Source: Chondrilla cf. caribensis
Taxonomy: Eukaryota; Porifera; Demospongiae; Chondrillida; Chondrillidae
Assembly: GCA_964020155.1 (NCBI GenBank)
Contig: OZ026553.1
Location: 3,459,009-3,516,508 of the forward strand
DNA: 57,500 bases
Direction of reading: 5' to 3'
Both the position numbers and the translations under genes were made by a program. The notes beneath the pieces were generated by a model, which worked only from the letters and a program-made list of their open reading frames with translations, made no database searches and was not told the origin of the DNA. Position 1 is the first letter of the stretch; each line of letters begins with the position of its first letter. Positions 11,656 to 23,091 of this stretch are shown piece by piece.

Positions 11656-13240
11656 TTTCTTGATACTCAATGGACCTGGTCAAGCAGTTTTAATAGATTA
11701 TATTTCTTTTGTTAAACTGTACATGCATAATTAATTAATGGCCTACTGTATATCCATAACTGTTAGTAACATAATTATTATACAAAAACATTTCTGTGAC
11801 TGTATAATATGTAACAGCTATCATTATTGTTTTATTTTACTCTGGCAGATTGCTTCATTGTAGTGATGTTATATGAAAATAATTAAAATATATTGTGTGT
11901 ATACATACACACTTCTGTATCAACATGCTTGGTTCCATATTTATATCTGACAATGAACTATAAACATGCACTACATTGCATGATCCGATAATTTATTAGG
12001 TTGCACCATAGAGTACCTATATTACACACTGGCTTATATACCTACATACACCTGATGCACTGTATGTACCTACATCTGGTGTACTTTATTTAATTGCTAA
12101 CGTCTGGTGTATTGTGCCTATATCTGGTGTACCTGACCACAATTTTGTCACAGTTATCTGATGATAAAAGCGTGCACAGGCATATTTGTAATTCACATTA
12201 CTATAGGAGTATTCAGGTGTGAACAAGCAGAAACTCAAGTATAAGCATTGTCATCGAAAACTTTGATGGCATCATTTTTTATCCTGGATGTAATATCCTT
12301 AAAATCTATTTGACCTATTACTTACCTTGTATGTAATCATTCATCATTTGTCTGTCTTCACTTAAATATATCATGTGTCTAGTAAGTTAAGTGTTAAGTC
12401 ACTTCAATTCAACTAAAAAGTAGTTCAATAGAAATGTTGAGGACTTTATATTGCAGCACCCTATTGTGTAATATTATACATGTATTATTATGTTCCAATA
12501 AGTATGCATATTATGTATACATTTTTAGTATTTTACCAAATTATGTATATCTGTTCCTGTTGAAGTAGCATTCAGGGAAATTGTAAGGAAAGTCTTCCAA
12601 ACGTGAATTTTTTAATTTCTTAGTTTCAAATTATATAGATATATATGTTATGCCCTTATAATTGTAGTACTCTACCTTATGGGCTGGTGTGGTCCCCCAG
12701 ATATCTTGGTCATTGATCCCTGAGTAACCATTCTCAATTGACATGAAATAATAATAATAATTACTATTGTTATTATGCAATGCAACCTCTGTTGAACTCT
12801 CCCAAACTTCGATATTGATTTTGATTAGGTGGCATGTTTTATTGTAACAGTTATTCTTCTTATTATTTGTCATAATATTATTCACCTTTCTTTTCTTTGT
12901 AATTATTATAATTATTATTAAGTTTTATTTAATGAGTAATTATATTCATTTATTTAATTATTGTAAATATGTGTATACGTACATGTGTACATATTATATG
13001 TATGTATAATATAATATTATTATTATTACTGTATATATATATTTCATAATCATAATAATAATATTGTAAAGACTGGCAGTTGTGGTCCAACTGGGCATTG
13101 CAGTGGCTGTCCTAGGGTCTGTGGGAGATTGAACTCAATATTTTTCATATTAATATTATAATAATGATAATAATAATAATAATAATACAATATTATCAGA
13201 TAAATATATTATATTTCTGGCATATCTTTGCTAATTTGTC
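11656..13240. other. Intergenic downstream of receptor 3
   Basis: Contains a remnant of the 24-bp minisatellite (about three degenerate copies, 12045-12133), then a block at about 12660-12970 (CTTATGGGCTGGTGTGG onward, then AT-rich) that is repeated at 16480-16790. A more GC-rich patch at 13070-13130 is unassigned. No coding gene seen. Confidence 0.6.
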
Positions 13241-13548
13241 TGCATTGGATATTGTGTTACAGCAGCCATTTTAATACAATAGTTTATAAGCTTTTGCACT
13301 TCCTAACCCATGTGCATGCAATGCATCATATCTGCTACTTAACCTTGTTAGCACATAGTCATCTATGTTCTAACAATGTACAGAGGCATATATGTGATTT
13401 CACACTATTGTTAGGATATTGAGTGAGTGTGAATGAGGGCAAATGTGAATACACACCTTCCGTTTGTTGGTGGAGTTGTAAATGCATATCGCATTGACTT
13501 ATTCAATTGTAGCAGCCACGGTAGTGTTAAGTTGAACTGCGATCAACC

Positions 13549-13879
13549 CAAATATATAAGACCAGACTTCATCTTCCAAGTTGAGTCTGTAGTCCCTCGA
13601 CCTGTTGGGTATTGTTTGTAGTCAGTAAGTGTTAATATATATATATTTATAATGGTTGAGCCCTTTTTGTATTTACTGCTTGTGGAGACCCACTGTGGAG
13701 GTTGTGAAACTGAGTCTTGTAACTGGTTTGCGTTCAGAACTCTTTACTATAATCTTTTTTACTAGGACAGTGTTTCTTTATGACAACACGTCTTGTAGGC
13801 AGAGATATTTGAATATGTACATTGTTCAAGTAAATAACAGTGTCATGTAGGATTGTATGTATCTGTCATCATTATGCAG
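13549..13879 (+). promoter_or_regulatory. Core promoter, 5'UTR exon and intron of receptor 4
   Basis: TATA box AATATATAAG at 13551-13560, leader to 13624, GTAAGT donor at 13625, ATTATGCAG acceptor ending at 13879, then 47 nt to the ATG. The block is conserved with receptor 5 and, less strictly, receptors 3 and 2. Confidence 0.55.
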
Positions 13880-13926
13880 GACCTGCAGGATTATTTCTTC
13901 CCAAGTGACATTGCACGGAAACCGAA

Positions 13927-14895
13927 ATGAATACTTCCATATTATTTAACTCTTCAAATTCGACCAACGTAACTGAAGGTTCATCAGTTGGGTACACCAC
14001 ATACGATATCATAGCTCATGGACTTATCTCTCTCTTCCTGTGGCTGCCTCCATTTGTCCTGGATATCTTGATAGCTGTAGCCCTGGTTGTCAGCAGGTCC
14101 ATCAAGAGACCAACCAAAGTAACTCTTCTGAACATTGTGGCCTCGAGTTTTGTTTATGCCCTCGGTCTGCATTTCCTAATTTTTTGGTATGTCCCTCGTG
14201 GACTTGAACCTGGTAGACAACCAGGTTCGTGTGTAGCATCTCTATTATTCCAACTGTATGGGGGAAATGGTGTGTTCTTCTCTCTCATGCTGTATGGAGC
14301 CATCATGTATGTTCTCATCAGGAAGGGAGTCAAGGCTATAACTGTTCCTGTGCTGGTATTAGTAGTAGTGCTACCATGGATCCTGTCACTACCTTCGGCA
14401 GTGGCCATTTTCTTCCCCACCTATGGGTTGGGTATAAGTGAGAACTCCAAAGCTCGCTGTGGTTATTCTCCAGATCCACTTTCTGCTATCAGCCATACGG
14501 TCTACAACTGGGTGATAGTAGGATTGGGTTCCTGTGTTGTTACAGCCTCACTTACAATTGCCTCTTACTGCTATGTCAAGAAGCAAGCGTACGATGATAT
14601 GCAGCTCTCAAAAGGACTGTACAGACTGGCTGGATTCCTCACAGTCTCTGCTTTTGTGCTTATTATTTGTCAACTAATTCTGCCGACAATTTTCATTTTT
14701 GTGAATGTGAGTGGAGGAATTGAAGACAAGCTACAGTACTACATACCAGTGAGTTTATTTGCTTTGTCTCTGTGGGCAATCCCCATTTCCATGGCAACGG
14801 CATTCAAGCCATTACGAAAATCTTTATTAAGAATTCTCACCTGTTGCTATGTGTGCACAAAGAAGAATAAAGTGAAAACTGTTATTAAATCATGA
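13927..14895 (+). CDS. Seven-transmembrane (class A GPCR-like) receptor 4
   Basis: Intronless 322-aa CDS with the same seven-segment layout, TM3 and ECL2 cysteines, FKPLRKSL helix-8 start and CC tail as receptor 3. The two differ at only about a dozen residues, most of them in ECL2: YGLGISENSKARCGYSPD here against YGFVGRENIRARCGYSLD in receptor 3. TM1-TM4 are essentially unchanged. This points to very recent duplication or gene conversion of the body with a freer ECL2. Its downstream minisatellite is about five times longer than that of receptor 3. Confidence 0.88.
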   Translation: MNTSILFNSSNSTNVTEGSSVGYTTYDIIAHGLISLFLWLPPFVLDILIAVALVVSRSIKRPTKVTLLNIVASSFVYALGLHFLIFWYVPRGLEPGRQPGSCVASLLFQLYGGNGVFFSLMLYGAIMYVLIRKGVKAITVPVLVLVVVLPWILSLPSAVAIFFPTYGLGISENSKARCGYSPDPLSAISHTVYNWVIVGLGSCVVTASLTIASYCYVKKQAYDDMQLSKGLYRLAGFLTVSAFVLIICQLILPTIFIFVNVSGGIEDKLQYYIPVSLFALSLWAIPISMATAFKPLRKSLLRILTCCYVCTKKNKVKTVIKS

Positions 14896-15295
14896 TTTTT
14901 TGATACTCAATGGACCTGGTCAAGTAATTTTAATAGATTAATATTATTTTGTTAAACTGAACATGCATAATAATTAATGGTCTACTATAATATATATCCT
15001 TTTATAATTAATAACTGTTAGTAACATAATTATTGTACAAAACATTTTTTTTGTGGCTATATAATATGTAACAGCTATCATAATTATTGTTTTTTTATTC
15101 TGCTTCATTGTAGTGATAATATAATATGAAAATAATTAAAATATAGTGTGTGTGTACACATACACATGTGTGTACCAACATGTTTGGTTTCATATTTATA
15201 TCTTACAATGAACTATAAACATGCACTACATTACATGATCCGATAATTTATTAGGTTGCACCATAGAGGACCTATGTCACAGACTGGCTTATATA

Positions 15296-15650
15296 CCTAC
15301 GTACTCCTGATACACTGTATGTACCTACATCTGATGAACTGTATATACCTACATCTGGTGTACTGTATGTACCTACATCTGGTGTACTGTATGTACTTAC
15401 ATCTGGTGTACTGTATGTACCTACATCTGGTGTACTGTATGTACCTACATTTGGTGTACTGTATGTACCTACATCTGGTGTACTGTATGTACTTACATCT
15501 GGTGTACTGTATGTACCTACATCTGGTGTACTGTATGTACCTACATCTGGTGTACTGTATGTACCTACATTTGGTGTACTGTATGTACCTACATCTGGTG
15601 TACTGTATGTACTTACATCTGGTGTACTGTATGTACCTACATCTGGTGTG
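15296..15650 (+). repeat. 24-bp minisatellite downstream of receptor 4
   Basis: About 14-15 copies of GTACCTACATCTGGTGTACTGTAT, the same unit as at 8685-9475 but with a CCTAC variant and a three-unit higher-order pattern (variants with ACTTAC or ATTTGG recur in order). Open frames of repeated MYLHLVYC are artefacts. Confidence 0.95.
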
Positions 15651-16161
15651 CTTGACTACAATATTGTACACAGTTATCTGACAATGATGATAGCGTACAC
15701 AGGCATGTTTGTTATTCACATTACTATAGGAGTATTTAGGCGAGAACAAGCAGAATCTCAAGTATAAGCATTGTCACAGTAAACTTTGATGGTATAATTG
15801 TTTTTATCCTGGGTGTAATATCCTTAAAATTCATTTCACCTATTACTTATCTTGTATGTGATCATTTGTTATTCTCCACTTAAATCTATCTTGTGTCTAG
15901 TAAGTTAAGTGTTAAGTCACTTCAATTCAACTAGAAAGTAGATAGATATGTCGAGGACTTTATATTGCAGCACCCTATTGTGTCATATTGTACACTTATT
16001 ATTATGTTCCATTAAGTATGCATATTATGTGCACATTTTTAGTATTACTATAAAATACATCTTACCAAATGTACGTATATCTCTTCCTGTGGAATTGATA
16101 TTCATGGAAATTGAAAGGAGACTCTTTCGAATGTGAATAAATTCATTCCTTACTTTCAAAT

Positions 16162-16165
<4 letters not shown>
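15651..16165. other. Intergenic, receptor 4 unit tail
   Basis: Sequence shared with 12134-12640 and 20880-21370 (AGCGTACACAGGCATRTTTG onward), the common 3' part of the receptor duplication unit. No gene seen. Confidence 0.55.

Positions 16166-16223
<58 letters not shown>
16166..16223. repeat. (TA)n microsatellite at the SINE 3' end
   Basis: About 58 bp of alternating TA, directly abutting the 3' end of the minus-strand SINE, as expected for a SINE tail. Confidence 0.9.
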
Positions 16224-16227
<4 letters not shown>

Positions 16228-16440
16228 GAACCCAAGGTGTCTGACTGTAGCCGCCATAACCACTGAGCCACGAAGCCACCATAGCAGCCAACCCTTTCAA
16301 TTTTCATTTCATACTACACCAGTGATACTGCTAAGCTGCAGTCTCACACCAGTGAGACCACATAACTGTGTTGATTTACACAGTGATGTATTACTAACTC
16401 TGTTATTTATCTTCATTTCTACATCTAGTCTAATCGGTAT
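16222..16440 (-). mobile_element. tRNA-derived SINE
   Basis: Read on the minus strand, TGGCTCAGTGGTTA (16257-16270) is a good RNA polymerase III box A and TGGGTTCAAAT (16224-16234) a good box B, about 35 bp apart as in tRNAs. A related body with box A but no box B lies at 31018-31215, inside a foldback. The part upstream of box A (to about 16440) is shared between the two copies. Insertion is into the receptor 4 unit. Confidence 0.65.
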
Positions 16441-16479
16441 TAATATTTCCTTTTTCTTGTCACTAAATTACCATACGTA

Positions 16480-16860
16480 CCTTATGGGCTGGTGTGGCCC
16501 CCCAGATGTCTTGGTCATTGATCCCTGAGTGACCATCCTCAATTGACATGAGATAATAATAATGATTACTATTTTATTATCAGTATATGCAACCTCTGTT
16601 GAACTCTCCCAAACTTTGATGTAGATTTTGATTAGGCGGCATGTTTTATTGTTATTCTTCTTATTATTTGTCATAATAATATTATTATTCACCTTTCATT
16701 TCATTGTAATTATTTTATATTATTATTAAGTTTTATTTAATGAGTAATTATATTTATTTATTTAATTATTGTAAATATGCGTATACATGTGTATGTATTA
16801 TGCACATATATTTACTTACTTCATAATAATAATAATAATATATATAAGATAGGGAATGCC
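16480..16860. repeat. Second copy of the 12660-12970 block
   Basis: Starts CTTATGGGCTGGTGTGGCCC and runs into TTTAATGAGTAATTATAT-type sequence, closely matching the block downstream of receptor 3. It belongs to the tandem unit or is a dispersed repeat. The retroelement piece lies just beyond it. Confidence 0.6.
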
Positions 16861-16925
16861 GCCTCCGTAACGGGATCCATTCCTGTTTCCCTCGAGGTCT
16901 CTGGTGACTATTATGTTTGATTTCC

Positions 16926-16957
<32 letters not shown>

Positions 16958-17079
16958 TTATTTTAATTAATAAATTGTAAAATATGCATATGTATGCATA
17001 ATTTATGTTTATTTTATTTAATTGTAAATATGTGTGTAGTATTTAATTTATGTAATATGTGTATTGACATGCATAATTG

Positions 17080-18378
17080 ACAATTATGTATATAAAAATA
17101 CCAGCTCTACCTCCTTAGTCACTTGTCTTGAGAGTAAAATCAGTCAACTGGAGGTAATCAGTGAGCGTCTCTGCCATCTTCCATCTCATGATGCCCTTAC
17201 TTTGCTACGCCACTCTCTTACCCTACCTAAGCTGCTTCACATTCTACGTACGTCTTTGGCATTTTCATCTCCACTTTTAGCCTCATATGATGATCTTCTG
17301 CGGTCAATGATCTCCAAAATAACCAACAACTATCTCGACCAGGATGACCCAGCCTGGTTACAAGCCACCCTACCCATAGGATCTGGCGGCCTTGGGATTA
17401 GGAGTGCTGTTCATCTGGCACCATCTGCTTTTTTATCTTCTGCCGATGGAACCTCCTTCCTTGTTCAACAGATTCTTCCTTCTCATCTCCTCGCCACAAC
17501 ATATAAAGAACGCAAAGTCTGCTTTCTTGTCCTGGAAAGAAAATCTACCTAAGGACACTTCACCACCATCTCCTGCTAACACCCACCAGCAGAAGGCTTG
17601 GGACCAGCCTAGAGTGCAACATAGATTTGATTCTTTGATCTCCAATGCAAGCAATCCACATACTAAGGCTCGCCTACTGGCCTCCTCGACCAAGGAATCT
17701 GGAGCCTGGTTAAATGCTATACCAGCGACATCATTGGGCCTTAGGATGAGTGATGAAACCATTTGAATAGCTGTCGGCCTAAGACTGGGTAATCCACTTT
17801 GCCAACCACATCAATGCCTTCACTGTGGAAGTGAGGTAACCGAGTTGGGCACTCATGGCCTGTCTTGCAGGAAGAGTCAAGGGAGACACTCGAGACACAA
17901 TGAGCTCAACCAGGTGATACATCGATCATTGTCATCTGCAAAGATTCCCTCACGCCTGGAGCCATATGGTTTGTCATCTTCTGATAGGTCGCGCCCTGAT
18001 GGTCTCTCCATGACCCCTTGGTCCCAGGGCAAATTCTTGGTCTGGGATGCAACTTGCGTGGATTCTTTCTGCAAGTCAAATCTACCAAGGACATGCTTGG
18101 AAGTAGGAGCAGCTGCCATACATGCCGAGAAGGAAAAACACAAATCTTATGGCTTCCTTGGAAACTCTTACCAATTCATTCCAGTAGCTGTCGAAACAAG
18201 TGGTACATTCGGCCCAGAAGAAAGGTCCTTTTTCCGTGATTTAGGCACCCGTATCAAACATGCCTCGGGTGATAAAATGGCTCACAATTTCTTGATTCAA
18301 AGAATCTCTGTTGCCATTCAGCGAGGCAACTCCATGGCAATTTTGGGTACAATGGTGTTGGACACCCCACCGATTTAA
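17080..18378 (+). mobile_element. 5'-truncated retroelement: C-terminal RT region, CCHC knuckle and nuclease-like domain (degenerate)
   Basis: The first part (to about 17500) reads HDALTLLRHSLTLPKLLHIL, LPIGSGGLGIRSAVHLAPSA, typical of the thumb/C-terminal region of a large family of invertebrate reverse-transcriptase proteins. A frameshift lies near 17500 and a TGA at 17764-17766 interrupts DETI*IAVGLRLG. Downstream, CLHCGSEVTELGTHGLSC is a CCHC zinc knuckle, followed by GRHSRHNELNQVIHRSL and RPDGLSMTPWSQGKFLVWDAT. This is a PD-x15-D arrangement reminiscent of the restriction-like endonuclease at the end of some non-LTR elements. It ends FIPVAVETSGTFGPE and QRISVAIQRGNSMAILGT. The copy is 5'-truncated and dead. 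Exact clade is uncertain. Confidence 0.75.
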
Positions 18379-18703
18379 TTTAATTTAATTTTTTCTATTA
18401 TTTATTATTGTAATTATTATTATTATATCTATTTTATTTAATTGTAAAATACATATATTATATGTATTTTATTTACTTAATTGTAAATATGTGTATTCTA
18501 TTCAATTGTAAATATGTATGTAATATTTGATTTAGGTAACATGTATTTTATTTAATAATAATATTATTATTTAATGTCTCGTTATCACATCTGTGCTAGG
18601 TACTCGCCTTCAACATGTCATCATTATTATTGTTGTTACTAACAGTAAAGTCACCTTCTCTATTGTTACTGTATTTTATAAGATCTGTGTGTAATATAAT
18701 AAC

Positions 18704-18749
<46 letters not shown>

Positions 18750-18835
18750 TAATATTTTTAGATAAATACACATATTTATTCAATTAAATTTCATTCATAT
18801 ATATCTTTCCTAAAGTCTGTATTGGATAATGTGCT
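18379..18835. other. AT-rich spacer with (TAA)n array
   Basis: TTTAATTTAATTT and TTATTATTA sequence follow the retroelement stop and may be its 3' tail. A clean (TAA)n run lies at about 18700-18748. The next duplicated receptor unit begins at about 18836. Confidence 0.6.
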
Positions 18836-19130
18836 ACAGCAGCCATTTTGATACAAAGTTTGAACTTTGATTTGCACTTCCCAACCCACATGCATGTGAT
18901 GCATCATATCTGCTACTTAGCCTTGTTAGCACATAGTCATAGATATTCTTACAGTGTACAGAGGCATATCTGTGAATTCACACTATTGTTTAGGATATTG
19001 AGTGAGTGTGAATGAGAGCAAATGTGAATATACACCTTCCGTTTGATGGCAGAGTTGTAAATGTATATCACATTGACTTGTTCAATTGCAGTAGCTACAG
19101 TGGCGTTGAGTTGACCTGCCATCAACCCAA

Positions 19131-19457
19131 ATATATAAGGACAGAATTCATCTTCCTAGTTGAGCCTGTATCCCCCCGACCTGTTGGATCGTGTTTGTAG
19201 TCAGTAAGTGTTTTATATATTCTAATAATGGTTGAACCCCTTTTGTATTCACTGCTTGTGGTGACCCACTGGGGAGGTTGTGAAACTGAGTCTTGTAACT
19301 GGTTTGCACTCAGAACTCTTTACTACAGCACCTTTTACTTGGACTGTGTTTCTTTGTGACAACACTTCTTGTAGGCAGAGATTTTTGAATAATATGTACA
19401 TTGTTCAAGTAAAAACAGTGTCATGTAGGATTGTATGTATCTGTCATCATTATGCAG
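19131..19457 (+). promoter_or_regulatory. Core promoter, 5'UTR exon and intron of receptor 5
   Basis: TATA box ATATATAAGG at 19131-19140, leader ending TTTGTAGTCA, GTAAGT donor at 19204, TATGCAG acceptor ending at 19457. The intron is ~254 nt, the same as in receptor 4. Confidence 0.55.
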
Positions 19458-19503
19458 GACCTGTAGGATTATTTCTTCCCAAGTGACATGCACGGCAACT
19501 GAA

Positions 19504-20472
19504 ATGAATACTTCCATATTATTTAACTCTTCAAATTTGACCAACTTTACTGAAGATTCATCAGTTGGGTACACCACAAACGATATCATAGCTCATGGAC
19601 TTATCTCTCTCTTCGTGTGGCTGCCTCCAGTTGTCCTGGATATCTTGATAGCTGTAGCCCTGGTTGTCAGCAGGTCCATCAAGAGACCAACCAAAGTAAC
19701 TCTTCTGAACATTGTGGCCTCCAGTATTATTTATGCCCTCGGTCTGCATTTCCTAATTTTCTGGTACGTTCCTCGTGGAATTGAACCTGGTAGACAACCA
19801 GGTTCATGTGTAGCATCTCTAATATTCCAGCTGTATGGGGGAAACGGTGTGTTTTTCTCTCTCATGCTGTATGGAGCCATCATGTATGTTCTCATCAGGA
19901 AGGGAGTCAAGGCTGTATCTGTTCCTGCACTGGTAGTAGTAGCAGTGCTACCATGGATCCTGTCACTACCTTCTGCAGTGGCCATTTTCTTCCCCACCTA
20001 CGATATGGTTGTGAGGGAGAACTCCAGAGCTCGCTGTGGTTATTCTCCAGATCCACTTTCTGCTATCATTCACACGGTCTACAACTGGGTGATAGTAGGA
20101 TTGGGTTCCTGTATTGTTACAGCCTCACTCACAATCGCCTCTTACTGCTATGTCAAGAAGCAAGCGTATGATGATATGCAGCTCTCAAAGGGACTGTACA
20201 GACTGGCTGGATTTCTCACAGTCTCGGCTTTTGTCCTTATTATTTGTCAACTAATTCTGCCGACAATCTTCATTTTTGCAAATGTGAGTGGAGGAATTGG
20301 AGACAAGCTACAGTACTACATACCAGTGAGTTTATTTGCTTTGTCTCTGTGGGCAATCCCCATTTCCATGGCAACGGCATTCAAGCCATTACGAGAATCT
20401 TTATTACGTATTCTCACCTGTTGCCATGTGTGCACAAAGAAGAATAAAGTGAAAACTATTATTAAGTCATAA
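19504..20472 (+). CDS. Seven-transmembrane (class A GPCR-like) receptor 5
   Basis: 322-aa CDS of the same family. I start at 19504 (MNTSILFNSS), which aligns exactly with receptors 3 and 4. An upstream in-frame Met at 19435 lies in the inferred 5'UTR intron and is rejected. Seven segments, TM3 Cys (PGSCVAS), ECL2 Cys (RARCGYSPD), FKPLRESLLRI helix 8 and the CC tail (here CCHVC) are present. It differs from receptors 3 and 4 in scattered positions and again in ECL2 (YDMVVRENSRARCG). The downstream minisatellite has decayed to about two units. Confidence 0.88.
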   Translation: MNTSILFNSSNLTNFTEDSSVGYTTNDIIAHGLISLFVWLPPVVLDILIAVALVVSRSIKRPTKVTLLNIVASSIIYALGLHFLIFWYVPRGIEPGRQPGSCVASLIFQLYGGNGVFFSLMLYGAIMYVLIRKGVKAVSVPALVVVAVLPWILSLPSAVAIFFPTYDMVVRENSRARCGYSPDPLSAIIHTVYNWVIVGLGSCIVTASLTIASYCYVKKQAYDDMQLSKGLYRLAGFLTVSAFVLIICQLILPTIFIFANVSGGIGDKLQYYIPVSLFALSLWAIPISMATAFKPLRESLLRILTCCHVCTKKNKVKTIIKS

Positions 20473-21950
20473 TTTCTTGATACTCAATGGATCTGGTCAA
20501 GCAATTGTATTATAATAAGATATTGTTAAACTGAACACGCATAATAATTAATGGTCTACTATATATATATCCTTTAATAACTTTTAGTAACATATAATTA
20601 TGCAAAACATGTCTGTGACTATGTAACAGCTACCATTATTATTTATTCCGCTTTGTTCCAATGAATTATGAATTATATATATTGAGTGTGTTTATATACA
20701 CACATATGTACCAACATGCTTGGTTTCATATTTATATCTGACAATGAACTATATATAAACATGCACTACATTGCATGTTCTGATGACTAATTAGGTTGCA
20801 CCATAGAGAACCTATGTCACAGACTGGCTATCCTACGTCCGATGCACTGTATGTACCTACATCTGGTGTACTGTGCCTATATTTGATGTACACAGTAATC
20901 TGATAATGATAGCGTACACAGGCATATTTGTAATTCACATTACTATAGGAGTATTTAGGTGTGAACAAGCAGAGTCTCAAATATATGCATTGTCGCAAAA
21001 AAACTTTGATGGCATCAAATTTTTTCATCCTGGGTTAATATTTGGTAGGATTTTCCTACCAAAATGGACCTGCCTATATATAGCAGCATTTTATTCTGTC
21101 AACGTATATGACAGGTAATGTTTGTATTATAAGCTATAATGCTGTTAGTTCAGTCGAAAAGTACGTAGTTCAGTACAAAATTTAATGTTGAGGAATTCAT
21201 ATTGCAGCACTCCACTGCGTGATGTTATACATGTATCATTGTGATTATGTTCCACTAACTGTATTATGTGTACGTACATCTTACCAAATGTAAATCTGTT
21301 AATGTTGAATTGACATTCAAGAAGGGAGACTTTTTTGGACGTGATTGAATACATTTCTTACTTTCAAATATGTTATGCCCTTATAATTGTAGTATATTAA
21401 ATGAAATAAATGAATTATGAGTAAATTAGTACAAGTTAAATCAAATACTATAAGATTTTCATTATATTACTACATGTAGTAGTATTATTTGAAAATGTAC
21501 AGGATGATCATTGGTTATAAAGTGAACCATATTATTCATAGGATACAATTTTGCTGCCACATTTTGGGAAGCCACGTGTACTCAGCAGTACTAGTGCTTG
21601 CAGTGTTTAGGGTCGAATTTTGGTCACAGTACCACACTTCCCAAACCTACAAAATATGGTCCTAATACATACCTCCTTGGGAGGTTGTGTGTGCTTAGTA
21701 GTGTCCATTGTGTTATGGGGTCAATTCTACTGTATAATAATATTATAATATACTAGTTTCCTTTTTCTCATCACTGAATGACTGAACTGAATTACTTTGC
21801 CTTCTCCTTTGTTAGGTAGACCTTATGTCACTATTGATTGTAGGTTTACACTTGTGCCCATGCAAGCTTAAACATAACCATGATAGCAATGCTCATGATT
21901 ATAATGATAATAATAAAATATTATAATATAAATATAATGATAATTTGCCT
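20473..21950. other. Intergenic downstream of receptor 5, end of duplicated units
   Basis: Shares sequence with the tails of units 3 and 4 up to about 21370, including a remnant of the 24-bp minisatellite at about 20843-20892. Homology then stops and unique sequence follows. Short frames here are not conserved and are not called. Confidence 0.55.
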
Positions 21951-21954
21951 TTGA

Positions 21955-22140
21955 AGCTAGTGGTACTATAGGCTCGGATTCAATGTGCTTTCTCCATGAT
22001 CTCGGGAGACACTTACGATTGTGCACTGGTGATCCCAACTCATTTATGTACTTGTTACAGCATCTCTCAGTTGCAATACAGGTTGGAAATTCAACCTCCG
22101 TGATTGGTTCACTCGTTAATAAATTTAACGATTGCAATAG
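21955..22140 (+). mobile_element. Retroelement 3' fragment (copy 2)
   Basis: Reads HDLGRHLRLCTGDPNSF, LLQHLSVAIQVGNSTSVIGS, matching the C-terminal SVAIQRGNSMAILGT segment of the element at 17080-18378. Only the last ~55 codons survive. It is probably a severely 5'-truncated insertion. Confidence 0.6.
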
Positions 22141-22289
22141 TGAGGATTTTATTTGGCTGCATGTAGTGTTTGTGTTCAGTGTTTATTTTTTGTTTGTTTT
22201 TATTCTTATTTTTGTTTTTGTTATGTCATTCACGTGCACTTTTATTATTATTATTATCATTATACCAATTTTTGTCAATCTCACTGCCT

Positions 22290-22575
22290 AATAGCTGTCA
22301 CAGAACCAAGCGGTACTGCTGCCCACACAGAAGAGGAGAAAACCAATAACTACACCCATCTCGATAGCATCTATATCTTCCAGCTGGTTGCTATAGAGAC
22401 ATCTGGCTCCATAGGTCCTGTTTCCGAACCATTCCTGAGGGATCTTGGCAGGCAGCTCAGGATGGTGTCTAGGAAGCCAAAACCATATGGATTCTTTATG
22501 CAGAGTATCTCAGCAGCCATCCAGCTTGGAAATGTCACATCAGTGACTGGGATACTTCCTGTCAGCACAACTACC
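22290..22575 (+). mobile_element. Retroelement 3' fragment (copy 3)
   Basis: Contains AHTEEEKTNNY, FQLVAIETSGSIGPVSEPFL, RDLGRQLRM and ISAAIQLGNVTSVTGILP, aligning with the last ~90 codons of the 17080-18378 element. It is a different subfamily from copy 2 and ends in TATGTATGTATA simple sequence, a likely retroelement tail. Confidence 0.68.
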
Positions 22576-23045
22576 AATTTAGACTTATGTATGTATATGT
22601 ATGTATGACTTATGTATGTATATATATTTAGACTTATGTATGTATATGTATTACTTATGTGTATAATATTTGTGCGTGTATTGTGTGTTATTATATATTA
22701 TTATGGTTATTGTTGTGGTTGTTATTGCTATTATTGTTATTGGCATATAATGTATAATATATATTGAATATTAATAAGTGTGTGTGAAACGTAGCCATTT
22801 TTTATTCAATGTATTAAAATACGAGCTTACAACATTCACTTATTCACTTAATTTCAGTCCATTTTCCATAGTCTTATGACATCTATAATTGTTAAATAAT
22901 AATAACAATAATAATAATAATACAATATAATTGGAGAAATATATTATACACACACACATATATATATATATAAATTAAGTACAGTAATGATAATTAAAGA
23001 TTGAGGGGAAATAAACTCTGTCCGTGGTGATCTAAATTGACGAAG

Positions 23046-23091
<46 letters not shown>

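Noticed and set aside
15256..15761. 141-aa and 154-aa frames of MYLHLVYC / RYIQYTRC repeats
   Set aside because: Same 24-bp minisatellite downstream of receptor 4.
19435..19503. Upstream Met extending receptor 5 by 23 residues
   Set aside because: The extension crosses the conserved 5'UTR acceptor and is not open in receptors 3 and 4; start set at 19504.
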